DNA from: Lactarius indigo
Lineage: Eukaryota; Basidiomycota; Agaricomycetes; Russulales; Russulaceae
Length of the DNA: 64,000 nucleotides
Direction of reading: 5' to 3'
Assembly (NCBI GenBank): GCA_025766275.1
Contig: JAFKAC010000074.1
Location: 1-64,000 of the forward strand
Every line of letters begins with the position of its first letter. The first letter of the stretch is position 1. This document shows, in pieces, positions 11,614-22,723 of the stretch. Under the pieces are notes generated by a model. That model was given only the letters and a program-made list of their open reading frames with translations. It was not told the DNA's origin and ran no database searches. Position numbers and translations under genes: made by a program.

Positions 11614-13215
11614 ATGGGTCACTACTCTCTAAAGAAGACTATTCAAAAACATTATGATTCCGTCAATACGTTGGCTTTCTCTTATGACGGGTCGCTTTTT
11701 GCAAGTGGAGCCGATGACGGCCTAATTATTATCTTTCATGGGAATGGTAGCGGGCGCGAAGTCCGTCGGTTTCAAGTGAAAGCGCCAGTAACGACACTGC
11801 TTTGGCGTTCCCGTTTTGGCCATACGCTGGTCGCTGGCGATGCGAGTGGTGACGTGCACACATTAAATCTTGATGGCTCAACCGCTGTAAGTTTCACTTG
11901 AAAAGGTCTAGTCAAGCGTTCCGCCAAGCACATCTTTTATAGGGAAATCCATATTATCATACCATCAACTGTGTGCCCGGCCCCGTTCATTGCATTGCAG
12001 AAAGTGGCGTTTGGCTAGCTATTGGCTCAGGCAGGGTCGTTCAGTTGGTCAAACAAGGAACAATTGGCGTGTTTCTGCTATCTCTTGGCTGGGAAATTGT
12101 ACTAACCGAAGTGTCATAGCTACTTGGGAAAGCGTCCAGCGTCTTCCAGACCCTCCTAAGTTTCCAGAGCTCGATGGGGAGCTCCCAGAACCCATTCCAC
12201 GTTCCCTCCATTTTTTAGGCGGCGGTGACCTCCTCCTGGCAACGTATATGGACCATGGCGTGATGTGAGTCTTTTATCTGTCAGCTACCTAGTAACATCG
12301 GTCTTACGAATGGTTGGTAGTGCATGGAACTTAAAGACACTCGAAATCAGGTGGCGTATCCGCCCTGTGCGTGTAAAATGTATGAACGGTTCTCTCTAGC
12401 GTCACCTTCGCTTATGAGTGATATAGAGGGTGTTCTGCTGTGTCTTCCAATGGGAAGGTCCTCGCAGTGACCAACCTTTACGACGGCATTGATTGGTATT
12501 CCTTGAATTCCAACCACTTCATGGATGCTTCGTTCCAGTACACCACACATCACACCATCCCCGACAATGTCATCCTACCCATCACTTTCGTTCATGGCAA
12601 TACTGCCGTATTATCAGGGACATCATATGGGTGTGCTCGCATCACCACTGTAAAGGATAGGACACTAGCGGAGAGCCTTCGACATGACTGTAAGTAATTC
12701 CCTACTTAGGCAAAGTTAGAGACTAAAAGGTTTTTTCAGCATCGGAAGACATTGTGCAAGCCTTGGTACGTGTGGTCACAGAAATACCGTTGTATATCAC
12801 TTATCCCGCATGTCACTCAGGCATACACCAGTCGGGGAGATTTTCGACAGATTGTGACAGGTGTTGCTGAGAGGGGTGGCGAAACGGAAATCCGTACTGG
12901 ATACAGGAGCCCGAGAGTGATACGAAAAAGGCCACAGAATTGAAGTCACACGCGGCACAAGAACCAGGCCGGGTACATCACACCACGCACGTGAGATATA
13001 GAATCTCAGGCCCTCCCATACCAGCTGAAGCGCTCCTGGCAGATGCTAGTTCCAACAATCGTTATTATCACGTGCAGCATAGCAATCCTCTTGGCCGCAA
13101 CGCAGTGGGATACGATCACATGTTCACCAATTGGTCTGAAAACTGGACAAGAGCCGCAGAGGCCAGCGAAACCATAGGTACAGGAACGGGAGAGGGTTGG
13201 GTTGAAGATATGTAG
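11614..13215 (+). pseudogene. WD40-repeat protein gene, multi-exon, probably frameshifted near its 3' end
   Basis: It starts at ATG 11614 (MGHYSLKKTIQKHYDSVNTL). Beta-propeller-like repeats follow: AFSYDGSLFASGADDG, LVAGDASGDVHTLNLDG, WLAIGSG, LEIRWRIRP and GKVLAVTNLYDGIDWYSL. Introns include 11887-11942 (GTAAGT...TAG), one near 12070-12122 with a clear ctaac branch site but a poor GC donor, one after 12264, one near 12375-12420, one after 12689 (GTAAGT) and one near 12765-12820. Near 12897 one base appears to be missing, because the conserved reading resumes in another frame (LKSHAAQEPGRVHHTTHVRY onward to 13215). WD40 propellers are scaffolds; no partner can be inferred. The broken frame and poor donor suggest a young pseudogene, unless an unseen intron repairs them. 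Confidence 0.6.
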
Positions 13216-13382
13216 TTGCGTTCATCAACACAACTCGACCAGACTGGCCAGTCTCAAAGTGTACTCGGACTGGCATCGAATTGACATATTATCGTTTGTA
13301 GTTGTATCATAGTAAACTTGATCAGATTGTGGCTCACTCATACGAGACTTTTATTCATGTGAACAAATATTTCTAGCGACTG

Positions 13383-13690
13383 GTTTTGTGCGCACTACTT
13401 TCACGACGCACAACAGCCTCCCCCTTTGCTTCCCACACACAATTTCATTTTCGTCTGTGATTCGGATACAACAGTCCAAATAGGGTCATGTTTACTTGAC
13501 TTGCTTCGTGCACGTCGATTTTTTTTCTTTGTTTTTCTCTGGCTTGCGTTGAGGCATCTGTGCAGTACTGTATTCTTGCCGGCGGCTGGTATTGTGCACA
13601 CTACTTGACGCACGACATCTCCCCTCGTCGGGAATCAAACAATTTCATTTTTGTTTCTGATTCGGACACAGGAGTCGGTTTGATCGGGTC
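13383..13690 (+). repeat. Diverged direct repeat, spacing about 204 bp
   Basis: Two blocks, about 13383-13480 and 13588-13685, share a gtgc(g/a)cactact segment, acgcac(a/g)ac and then aatttcattttcgt/tgt...ctgattcgga. They are diverged but collinear, so this is a tandem segmental duplication in non-coding DNA. Confidence 0.5.
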
Positions 13691-13883
13691 TATGCCATAC
13701 AATGTTGTGGCGTTCTGGGCCCGAAATCACGCATTTTCGGTACTTTCGGTCTCGGTCCGGCGTCACATGGTTCAGTCGCCGTTGGTAACGCTTCCGCCAT
13801 CTCGTTCATCATTCCGGTCTCGCGCTCCCATGGCGTCGCTCTCGCCATCGATCTCCACGCCATCCTCCATCCCTCTCGCTCTC

Positions 13884-13884
<1 letters not shown>

Positions 13885-13915
<31 letters not shown>

Positions 13916-13926
13916 CTCTCTCTCCT
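13885..13926 (+). repeat. (CA)n/(CT)n compound microsatellite
   Basis: A run of about 13 CA dinucleotides is followed directly by about five CT dinucleotides. Confidence 0.9.
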
Positions 13927-16196
13927 TCCCTCTCTGTCGCTCATTACATTTCTCACCCATCGCTCACCCTCGCCTCACTCCGCAAATGGACGACACCGAT
14001 CGACATTGAAGACAGGCCGTACGCCTGTGTCGTCCTTGTCTCTCAACACCCTATCTCTGTTGCATCGCCCATATCACTTGTCCGTTTCAAGATGTCAAGA
14101 TCGCAGCTCGCCCGCTCTCGCTTCCCCGGGTTGGACTCGGAAAAGAAAAGATTATATTGTCGTGCGTCATAGTGTCTCGGCCCCCTTTGTTATTTTCGTA
14201 TGCTCGCTACCTGTCACTTAGATAATGCGTTTTGATTGCTCGTGTTCGCGCTCATCTCCCTTTGACTCGCTCGCATCTGTTCGCTCTCACTCTGCCCGTC
14301 GTATTGTCCCCTCTGTTCCCCTATTCTTACTCTCATTACTTTTACTTGGACTCGGAATGCGTCGTATACTGGCTCGCATGTATATAATCCATTCCCTCCA
14401 TTCCCTCTTCGCTCATTAATAGCAGTGTCGTGTTTTCCCCTCTCCATCTCATCCTGCGTGCCACGTGACTCGGTTCGAAGTTAGGCCCTACTGCGGGCAC
14501 TCGAACTCGTTGACGACTCTGTCTGCCACTTCGGATGCATCTCCTCTCGTTTCATTTCGTCTTCCCGCCATCACCGTTCGCTCTCGCCCTCGTCCGTTCA
14601 GCGATCGCACCGGCTCTCACCACCGCGAACGCTTCCTACTTGGCTCACTTTCACCTATCTAACCACTGCGGGATCCCCTCCGCCTTCGACTCAAACGGAC
14701 TCGGCTCCAGCACCATACAACGGGCACGTACGTCGACCGCTTTCGGTCCAACAACCCCCCCCCTGAGGCACGGGAGTGCCGTGTGGGTACCAGACCAGAT
14801 CATCACTTCACATAATCCCTCCTGCATACGCTTCAACGCGGCACGGTGCCAGGCCCCACATTCCAACAACCCCACTCGCTTCTCCCGCATCATTGGCCCG
14901 GGAAGGGACGACGCCGAACGCATACAGGAGAGCCACGCGCTCACAAAGCCAGCTCATGGAAGGAGGATCCCCCGGAACCTGACTGAGGAGGCGGGAAAAC
15001 CCCCACGCGAGTCTCGTACACGAAAATTTTGGCATCTAACACGCAGCCCTACTTCCCTTGCGAAGTCTTGGGGCTAACTGCTTAAGATGCCCCACCCATG
15101 TTTTTACTCCTCGCTCAGTTCTGGTAACGAGGGCACCCCCTATTAGGTACAATCCTTGTAAATGTAGCAGGCTACGTCCAGTCTAAACCTCGGGCTTGTA
15201 CTCCGGGATATAAACAGTTCAAAAAAAAAAGTCTGACAGTAACAATGTGGATCGTTATTCCTAGAAGAATGAATAGGAGGGATAGGGGATACGCACACAC
15301 CAATGTCACACCACACTAAACAGCTCGAATTTGAAATAGGGTCAAACACGCCTCCACGAGCAAGGTTTCAGTCGGCCACGTCGACGCCAGTAATTCACAG
15401 TGTCCTGTGGCACGGCACCTTGTTTCACAAATTGCATTTCATGTGTGGAGTGCATATCCAGATTAAAAGATAGGAGCACTCCCGAGGAGTAGCGAGTTTG
15501 TGACCTTCCCTTTTCCCAGAATCATACAATAACACTTTACACTCCGATGTTGGTAATGGTTAGCCGAAGCTTACTGTAATTTTCTCTTTCCTCCGCTAGC
15601 CGAAAACCCATTTGTCGAGTGCCTGGTTTCACAAGGCAAGAGGCGATACGATGATGTGAGCGCAGTCTGAGCGAACAAAGACGGCACGAGGCGCGGGGAC
15701 GTGTGCCTGTCTACGAACCTGGGGGCTGTCATTGATTTTCAATTGACACAGACCAAATGCTGCCAGTATCCATATATTGCCGGCTTGCGGCTCTCGCTGG
15801 GTGCCGCCAGCCATCGTGACGCTCGCAGTGGGGTTGAACCCCGCTCTTAAGTACTTGACTTGAACTTTCGTAGTTACTCTGTAAAATGCAGGTTGTCTGC
15901 TGTAGAAGAAGATGGACGTGCTGGTAAAATTGACGACCGCTGTTTCGGGCTTTGCTCGTGTTTCACACATTTGCCGTAATTTTCAACAATTGTCATCCAC
16001 CCGCTTGCTGAGCGCTGAGCGCTGAACCGGTATCCCTCCACTCATACAACTCGGATACACCCGAGTTGAGATGGATGGGCAAGTTCGGAGTACAATTCCT
16101 GAGAGAAAGACATGATGGAAGTGGGAACAATGGCAAAGAATTGAAACTATGGCCTATTAAAGGCTTGCATCGTATCGAAGATATAATCGACTTACC

Positions 16197-19179
16197 ATGA
16201 AGCGGCCTTCCGACCCAAGTTCTGCTTTGACTCCCGAGTCAAAGCACGCAAAGCTGGCACCTCCGTCCTCTCCGGTGCTCCGCATTCCTTACGCACGCTC
16301 CTGAATTTAAGCATAAAACTACAAAGCTTCGAAGAAGAAGATACTCATGGGCAGTCCAAGCTCAGCAAGATTTATGCGGCCATTCGTCCAAGTGCTGTGA
16401 TATTACTTGGTAACGAGGACGTCATCGAAGAGGACGGTTTATAAGAAATGTTGAGAGAAAAGCGTAGATTTCTATGACGTGTTGAGAAAGGCGGTGCAGG
16501 TGGAAGCGTGTGAGGGGGACAATTGTCGCTCTAATCACTCATAGTAAGTTATGTGCACTTTTGTCCTCAGATGGCTCCAGTCATAAATGTTTTTCAGGCG
16601 TAATGAAGACCAGTCGACCCGAGAAGAGTGGATTACTGTGTAAGCTGACCTGTTATCCCTTGCAACACTTTGGTAATGTCCCACAGATCCACTCGAGCCT
16701 CCGGCAAGGAAAGTTTCTATGGAGTCGCAGAATAGGGGTAAGTCCCAACCTTTCAAACGTAGCATCTTACATCATTGTCAGTAGCCATCGAAAATTCTTG
16801 GACCGCAAATTTGTCGACCCATCTCCGCTCGAGGGCCTAAAAGAGCACATCGCTGAACAACTTGAATTGGGGTTGTCTTCAACCACGCAACCGTATGGGC
16901 GCTACTATTCAATTATCCAGTCATCTGGGATGGGAAATCGCGCCTGCTCGACGAGTTCTTGAAGAGCTATTTTATGATCCCCATTAACCTACGTCATTCA
17001 GAGGGTCAAGGTACGTACGTCCTATCACTTTTTGTTCTATGGCTCACCAGACCTATCTCGAAGGCTATCCCCCTGCCGACCACAAGGTTCGCAACTTTCT
17101 CACGGACGGTGGGTCGAGTAATCCCACATTCATCGGCCAAATACCTCATGCAACACTTCCTCCTCGCGTTGTTCAATAAGACCGCGGTGGTCCTGAAAGA
17201 GATGGGTCCTACCAAATTTGAACGAATACAAATTTCCGGGACTTCATGTTGAAAGACCAATCAATGGGCTCTGCCGGGAAGAACAGGAATAAGTTCTACG
17301 AGGAAGTGATTGCTAAGGCATCTGTATGTCGCGGTTTCTTCATGCATTTCGTTCCCTTTAACACCACTGGTTTCAAAGGAATACGAGTCTCATGGCGAGT
17401 TAGGCGGCGCTGAATTATCGACAGCACTGAAGGCCCTCCAAATGTGCTTAATTCTGGCGATAAAAAATCGTTTGAACACTCCATCTACATCGGAAACGAT
17501 CCTCCTGGAGATGAGAGTAGTAGAGTTGTTGACATCTTCGTCGCGTTCGATGAAGCCCATACGCTAGCGGATTCCTTCGACGACCAGAATGAATCTCGTT
17601 TTGTTGTCCTTCGACGTATACTTAGTTCAATCTCATCGGAGCCGCTCTTCTCGTTCTTTCTTTCCACCACTGGCAAGATCACGCAATTTGGTCAGCCACG
17701 TGGTCAAGACGCATCCAATCGCATCAATGAGGGCAAACTCACAACACCCCGCCCCTACATTTACCTCGGATTTGACCAGCTCATGCAAAGTCAGAAGGTT
17801 TTAGTTCGATGGACGACTCTTGACCACGTCACCTCCCTAGAGTGTATTGCTCACATGGGAAGGCCACTGTAAGTCATGTTTTTTTGTGTCTCCTACAGTT
17901 CCTCATATTTTCTAGATGGGGTACACGCTATGACCATGGCAATGAGGAAATCCGTGTGAATCTACTCGACTTTGCCGTTCAAAAGCTATTGTGTGGGAAA
18001 CCAGGAGATAAAAGTCTCACGGAAGCTCAGATGTACGCGGTGTTGTCGCAGCGCTTAGCGCTTGATATCAACACACCCAATACCTCTTCAACTCAGCAAG
18101 CCCCCTCGACGCCATGCGAACCATGCATGAACAAATAGCGAACCACAATGCGCGTCTGCGTGGCGGTTGGAGGCGGAATCGAATCTCTGCGCGGCATTGC
18201 GCCATCTGAGCCCATCCTCTCGGAGGCGGCGTCTGATATCATGTTATCCAAGGAATTCGACTTGCCTCGTGCCCTGTCATTGGTCCTGACTGGGTTCAGC
18301 ATAGACCAAGGAGATCGCGGAGAATTATTGGTGGCTGCTTTCTTCGCTTGGGCCCGTGACAGGGCTATCAAACAACAACTTCCTCGACCTAGGGAACGGG
18401 TTTGTTTTCATTTCCCGGTCAACGATCTCTTCGAACATTTGTTTTCTAAACCAACATTCGAAAGGATGTCGGACTTCTTGCCGTCCCTCTGTTACACAAG
18501 GCCACAAAGACCGTTCGGAAAAGTGTTTGGAAAAGGACAGGCCACGATGCACTTTAATCACGTCGTCAAACCACAGGTACAGAAGCTTCTGGCGCGTCGA
18601 TTTCTCCTTTATTTCATGACGCGCGGTGCGGCTGCTTTAGGCGCCAACTGTCAACCCGGATTTGACGCCGTGTACCCATACTTATACGACAGCTTCGACC
18701 TCAACGTCAAGAAAGTCGGTTTTATAATCGTTCAAGTCAAGAACGATTCAAACACCTCTCGATCTGACGACCTCAAAATATTTCAAAATATGGATCCCTT
18801 CAAATGTGGCATCCTCGATCTTTCCGATACGGAGGATGGTCAATTTCCCATTCCAATCATCCGCATCGTATTCTCCATCTCCGGCCCAGATAGCATCACT
18901 TGCATGGACTATAACAAACCATCGGATGGTGCGGTGAGCCTTGGAAAGGACGGACAACCGCTGTTCACATCCTACGACTTCATGTGCTCGGGGATTGGCC
19001 TTTTTGGACCAGTAGGAGACTCGCTCGAGGTCTGGAGAGCGTTGGTGAATAAGCCGGATCGGTGGAGTTCATTCTACAATGTGCCAGTGCCTAACGTACT
19101 TCATTCTCAACTCCCTGGTTGTGGGGACCGTGAAGGGCATTTCGACTCTTGGTTGGGTGTGCCTGCATTTCCGAAATAA
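16197..19179 (+). pseudogene. Broken gene for a P-loop/DEAH NTPase fused to a PD-(D/E)XK-like nuclease (Crinkler-like family)
   Basis: Start ATG at 16197 (MKRPSDPSSALTPESKHAKL). The N-terminal half contains SKIYAAIRPSAVILLGNEDV, then YSIIQSSGMG, the start of a Walker A loop, at about 16905-16940. Further on come IPINLRHSEG and a Walker B-like VAFDEAHTL at about 17540-17570. Motifs SFFLSTTGKI, LGFDQLM and WGTRYDHGNEE follow. The last 344 codons (18148-19179) are one open frame with SEPILSEAAS, GFSIDQGDRGELLVA, then GFDAVYPY (about 18658) and FIIVQVKND (about 18723-18743), the D...QxK signature of REase-fold nucleases. Known introns include 17869-17914. Frame breaks lie near 16287, within the P-loop codons near 16935, near 17145, 17218 and 17440, and between 18075 and 18150. 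NTPase plus REase fusions are described for Crinkler (CR-type) effectors and related fungal families; secretion or effector function here is only an inference. Confidence 0.65.
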
Positions 19180-19659
19180 CCTGTACGTTACGTTACAGTA
19201 GTACTGTATAACATAATACGTATGCTTGTCACAATATCGTATTTCGGGCTTCGGGCGAATTTTGTTGACACGACTGACCCAATCACGGCATGGCATTGAG
19301 GGTGTCTCAAACTCAATTGTGGTGTATAAACGAATATGTACAGGCACGAAGGTGTATGCACCTCATACGCAGCTATTCATTCTGTCCGTGCCCGTGCGTT
19401 CTTATTGTATTGTCTCGACTCCAGTGTTTCAGGCCGTAATCGAGCCTCTGGGTTCTATCCCCGGCGTCGCAAGTGCTACATCCTCCGGGGGTGCCCACGC
19501 TGGTTATCAAATGTGCCAGCGACCATTCGGCTCCAGTTCTGGGAGCGGCTACACCTTCATTTGGTACTCCTCTCGGTCTGACTCAAGCATTCAGTCACCA
19601 CCCGTGATCCCCCAATCCAAGACTGGTATGTTCATTTTGACGCACTCACGGTAGATTTT
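19180..19659. other. No gene seen
   Basis: The spacer between the NTPase-nuclease pseudogene and the Tnp2 fragment holds only short open frames without recognisable motifs. Confidence 0.35.
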
Positions 19660-20215
19660 TGTGCAGGAACGTGTTCGCGCCACCTGTCATCGATGTCATC
19701 ATTGAATGTTATTGAACCCTGGACATTATTTGTCACCCCTCAAAATCAGTGGGCATGAAGTGATACATATTCTTCCAATGGACAGGGTACGGTTATATCC
19801 GAATTGACGGCGCAATGGGACACATGGCGAAGGAATTTCGACCAACAGCTCATGCAGGCGTGCTTCATGCGCACAGAAGACCTCGACGTAGACGACCTGA
19901 CCGAGGAATGAGTCACCATCGCCGACTAATCTTGCTAGTGGCAAGCAATATCTAAAGCCTGACGGCCGAAGGTGAGCGTAAATACGACTTGCATAACATT
20001 CGAGATTTAACGCGCACAAAGACACGTAGGAAGGTGGTTTCGAGAGAATAAATTCATGAGATATTATGATTACGATCTGATGTATACACAGGGACAGGAT
20101 TGAGATAATCTGAGTACGGGATACACTAAACGACTTTCGTAGCAAATGACCTCACAAGGCGCAAAATGGAAGTACACGAGGGAACGTGAGGTGACGGCGA
20201 AATCACGCAGTAAAC
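19660..20215 (+). mobile_element. 3' terminal fragment of a Tnp2 transposon
   Basis: The sequence from atttttgtgcaggaacg onward is closely similar to about 26617-27253, the last coding bases and 3' flank of the intact Tnp2 gene in this window. Shared words include gaagtgatacatattcttcc, gacagggtacggtt and gcaagcaatatctaaagc. Relative to the intact element it lacks about 100 bp near 19918, between short catc repeats. Similarity stops just after gggaacgtgaggtga in both copies, which may mark the element end. Confidence 0.7.
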
Positions 20216-20694
20216 ATAGACAACCCGTGCAAGTAGTTTGAGATAATCACGTTTGAGCGATAAGAGGAAGCCAGTGGTTCCAAGAGATTCAAGACGCATC
20301 AAAAAGAGGAGGAAAGAGGAAGTGATAGTAAGTCCACCTGAGACAGAAGGTAATGATGCGGGCGAAAGGAAGAGCGAAGAGAGGGAGGAATGGAAAGTTT
20401 AACAAAGAGAGCGGGAGGACACGTCGAGGATGGCATACGTGCAGGTGTAGGATTGTAGATTAAGCGGAAGGAATGGGTAGGAGCGGAATGAGCACCCTTG
20501 AACAGAGGAAGCGGAAGCCTGAGGACAGAGTGATGGACACCGCCACGGTCCGGTGGAGGCTGGCGGAACCGACGGACCAATGCTCATGTTCGGTTGACAG
20601 TTGGTTGACGTTTCGACTGTCTAGTTGAAGTATCTCTGGCCATCACCCACGTTCCACTACTACTGTACCACCTCTCGTTCTCCCTCCTCCATGA
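20216..20694. other. No gene seen; purine-rich DNA
   Basis: 20290-20420 is rich in gagga/gagaa words. No protein-like frame on either strand is convincing. Confidence 0.35.
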
Positions 20695-21690
20695 TGTCTC
20701 TGCTACTGGCTCTGCTAGTTATCTCTCTCACCTGAACGACTCCCTTCACGAGCAATCTCGACGCGCACTCTGATGGCCTCGGTGGGAGTGTTTGTTGCTC
20801 TCCCGTCCCTCTCCTCGGCCTAGAGTACCCCGTCTTCAAGATTTTCAAGCTCCTCAAAAAGTTCCCCTCGACGCACCGTCTGGCCGTTTCGGTGGGTGCT
20901 TTTGCTGCTCTCTTTCCTGTGCCTCGGTGACACTCACCACCTCATCGTTTGCTCTACCTCTACCCCAAACCACCAGTAAGGGTCTACTTCTCCTGCGTTG
21001 ATGCAGACAAAGAAATGAGTCATCCTCTAGATTCGGGGCATGTGGTCACCACTCTCAAGAACCACTCTTCCCGACAGCACAGATTTCTGGGCCGGAGGCT
21101 TGATTCTTGATTCTTGATTCCTACTCCGTGCCCCCCTCCGCCGTCGTTGTGACCCGACCATTAGGCCGCCACTCTCTTGTGCTATCGTAGAGGTGCTGCG
21201 GCAGCGAGCTGTGTCGCGATACCTTTGGCACTTGGGGGCGCGTCCAAGCCTGCTGCAAGAGGAAAGTGGGTCAGGGCGGGAGTGGTGAACTGCCGCCCAA
21301 TCGCGGGTCTGTTGCGACGAGTGGATGGTCCGTATCGGTACGTGTTCCGCGTATTTCTCTGACGATTCTGGCACTCACGAATGATTTCTCCAGGACTCAA
21401 GGCAGCACTCTTGACGGAGCTCACTTGCTTGTTTTCAGGATGGTCCCCGACTTTCGTAGTCCAGATCACATTCACTTCAATACAGTGTAGACGATGTCTT
21501 TATCTCATTCAACGTACTCACTCCTGATTATCCCCAACACGGGCCATCGTTGTTCGTTGTTTTGAATTTTTATGTCATGCCCACATCTCTGTGTTTCTGT
21601 CCGCTTCTGTCCTCGACTCATGAGACCTATTTCTTTTTTCTTGAAACCCCTGGGACATTCTAGACGGTCGGATGTGCTAGCTTCCATCGT
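20695..21690 (+). repeat. Dispersed ~1 kb repeat, copy A
   Basis: This is nearly collinear with 29815-30870. Shared blocks include cctcggtgggag, ctcggcctagagtacc, tggccgtttcggtgggtgct, ctctgggccggaggcttgat and gacgattctggcactcacga. Small indels separate the copies. Neither copy carries a convincing protein, so the parent element is unidentified. Confidence 0.75.
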
Positions 21691-22723
21691 GAGTGTACCT
21701 CGGTGGTTTCTCACCATGTACGCTGATGTATCCAAACCTCAGATCTCATCTATACGGGGTTCCATATACCTGGGCACAAGGCCCACCATCCCCCGGCTGA
21801 CATTGTCTTTGATCCATCACCGTCATGCCTGCCCGACAGCTATGGCCTTGATTGCCATCAGGCTTTTGCGACGGTGACCCTGCCGCACGCTTGTGATTCA
21901 CACATCAATCCGTTAGGCTTACACATCGTGTCACGACTAGGACATTCGGCAGATTCTGATGTCCAACCCAGAAGGAGAGTGGTACTACGGTCACGGTCCC
22001 AAATGTCGTGGTTTGCCTGTTACGTAATCCCGACTTGCGGGGGACCGGATCGGGCCGGTTCCCGAGAGGATTCGTCCTTGCCTCAGCACGGACGTCTCGT
22101 CGCCCTAATTTGTGGACTACGACCTTCGGTCGTTACTGTACCTCGTCCCCCGTTCCTTCCCTATTCGATTACCAATGTTTCTATAAGATACTCTCTCGGA
22201 TCAAGCGCGAGCACACCGAGCCCAACGACACAAGGGCGACGCTACACACTGCTCTCTACCTCGCCGCCTCGATTCCCCCTTATCACATTCGTTTTCGGCC
22301 TCGGTCCACTTTTCTTACTATACACCTGACTTGTCTCTAAGACCCTGCATCTCGATTTGTGTCCTGTGACTCTGCGTCTTGACGACGCGTTTATGTTTAC
22401 GCCTGATGGTTCGTGTTACTCACTTTCATTCTATTTACAAATTATGCAGTAGTGTAAAATGTACTCAGTGGACTGTGAATGCAACTCAGAGGAGTGTTCT
22501 CAAATCCGTCCAACTGTCTGTCTTCGTGCTCTCAAATTCTGCTCATATAACTCTTTTATTCTCAAGCTTTCGGCGCGTGCACTCACGTGTGATGCGTTAC
22601 ATAATCTCGTTACACTTGCACTAAGTACTCTGATACTTTCCTACTACTCTTAATGTTGGTTGGTAACAATGATACGGCGATTCCGGGAGTGTTAATTGGA
22701 AAATTCGAAGTTATGTAATCGAG
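21691..22723. other. No gene seen
   Basis: Downstream of repeat copy A, a segment at about 21775-21800 (ctgacattgtctttgat) resembles 30895-30915 and, more weakly, 32670-32699, so the repeat family may extend here. I find no supported gene. Confidence 0.35.

Larger units (their letters stand above)
13216..16196. other. No gene recognised; CT-rich DNA with repeats
   Basis: Only low-quality open frames are present. 13.7-14.7 kb is pyrimidine-rich, with many ctc/tcg words. A minus-strand open frame at 15629-15970 shows no domain I recognise. The stretch contains the repeat pair and microsatellite listed separately. Confidence 0.35.

Noticed and set aside
15828..15845. ggggttgaacccc as a tRNA T-arm-like word
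   Set aside because: No cloverleaf can be drawn around it; no tRNA gene is supported.
19726..20145. 139-codon minus frame, similar to one at 26958-27146
   Set aside because: The similarity reflects the duplicated Tnp2 3' flank, not a conserved protein.
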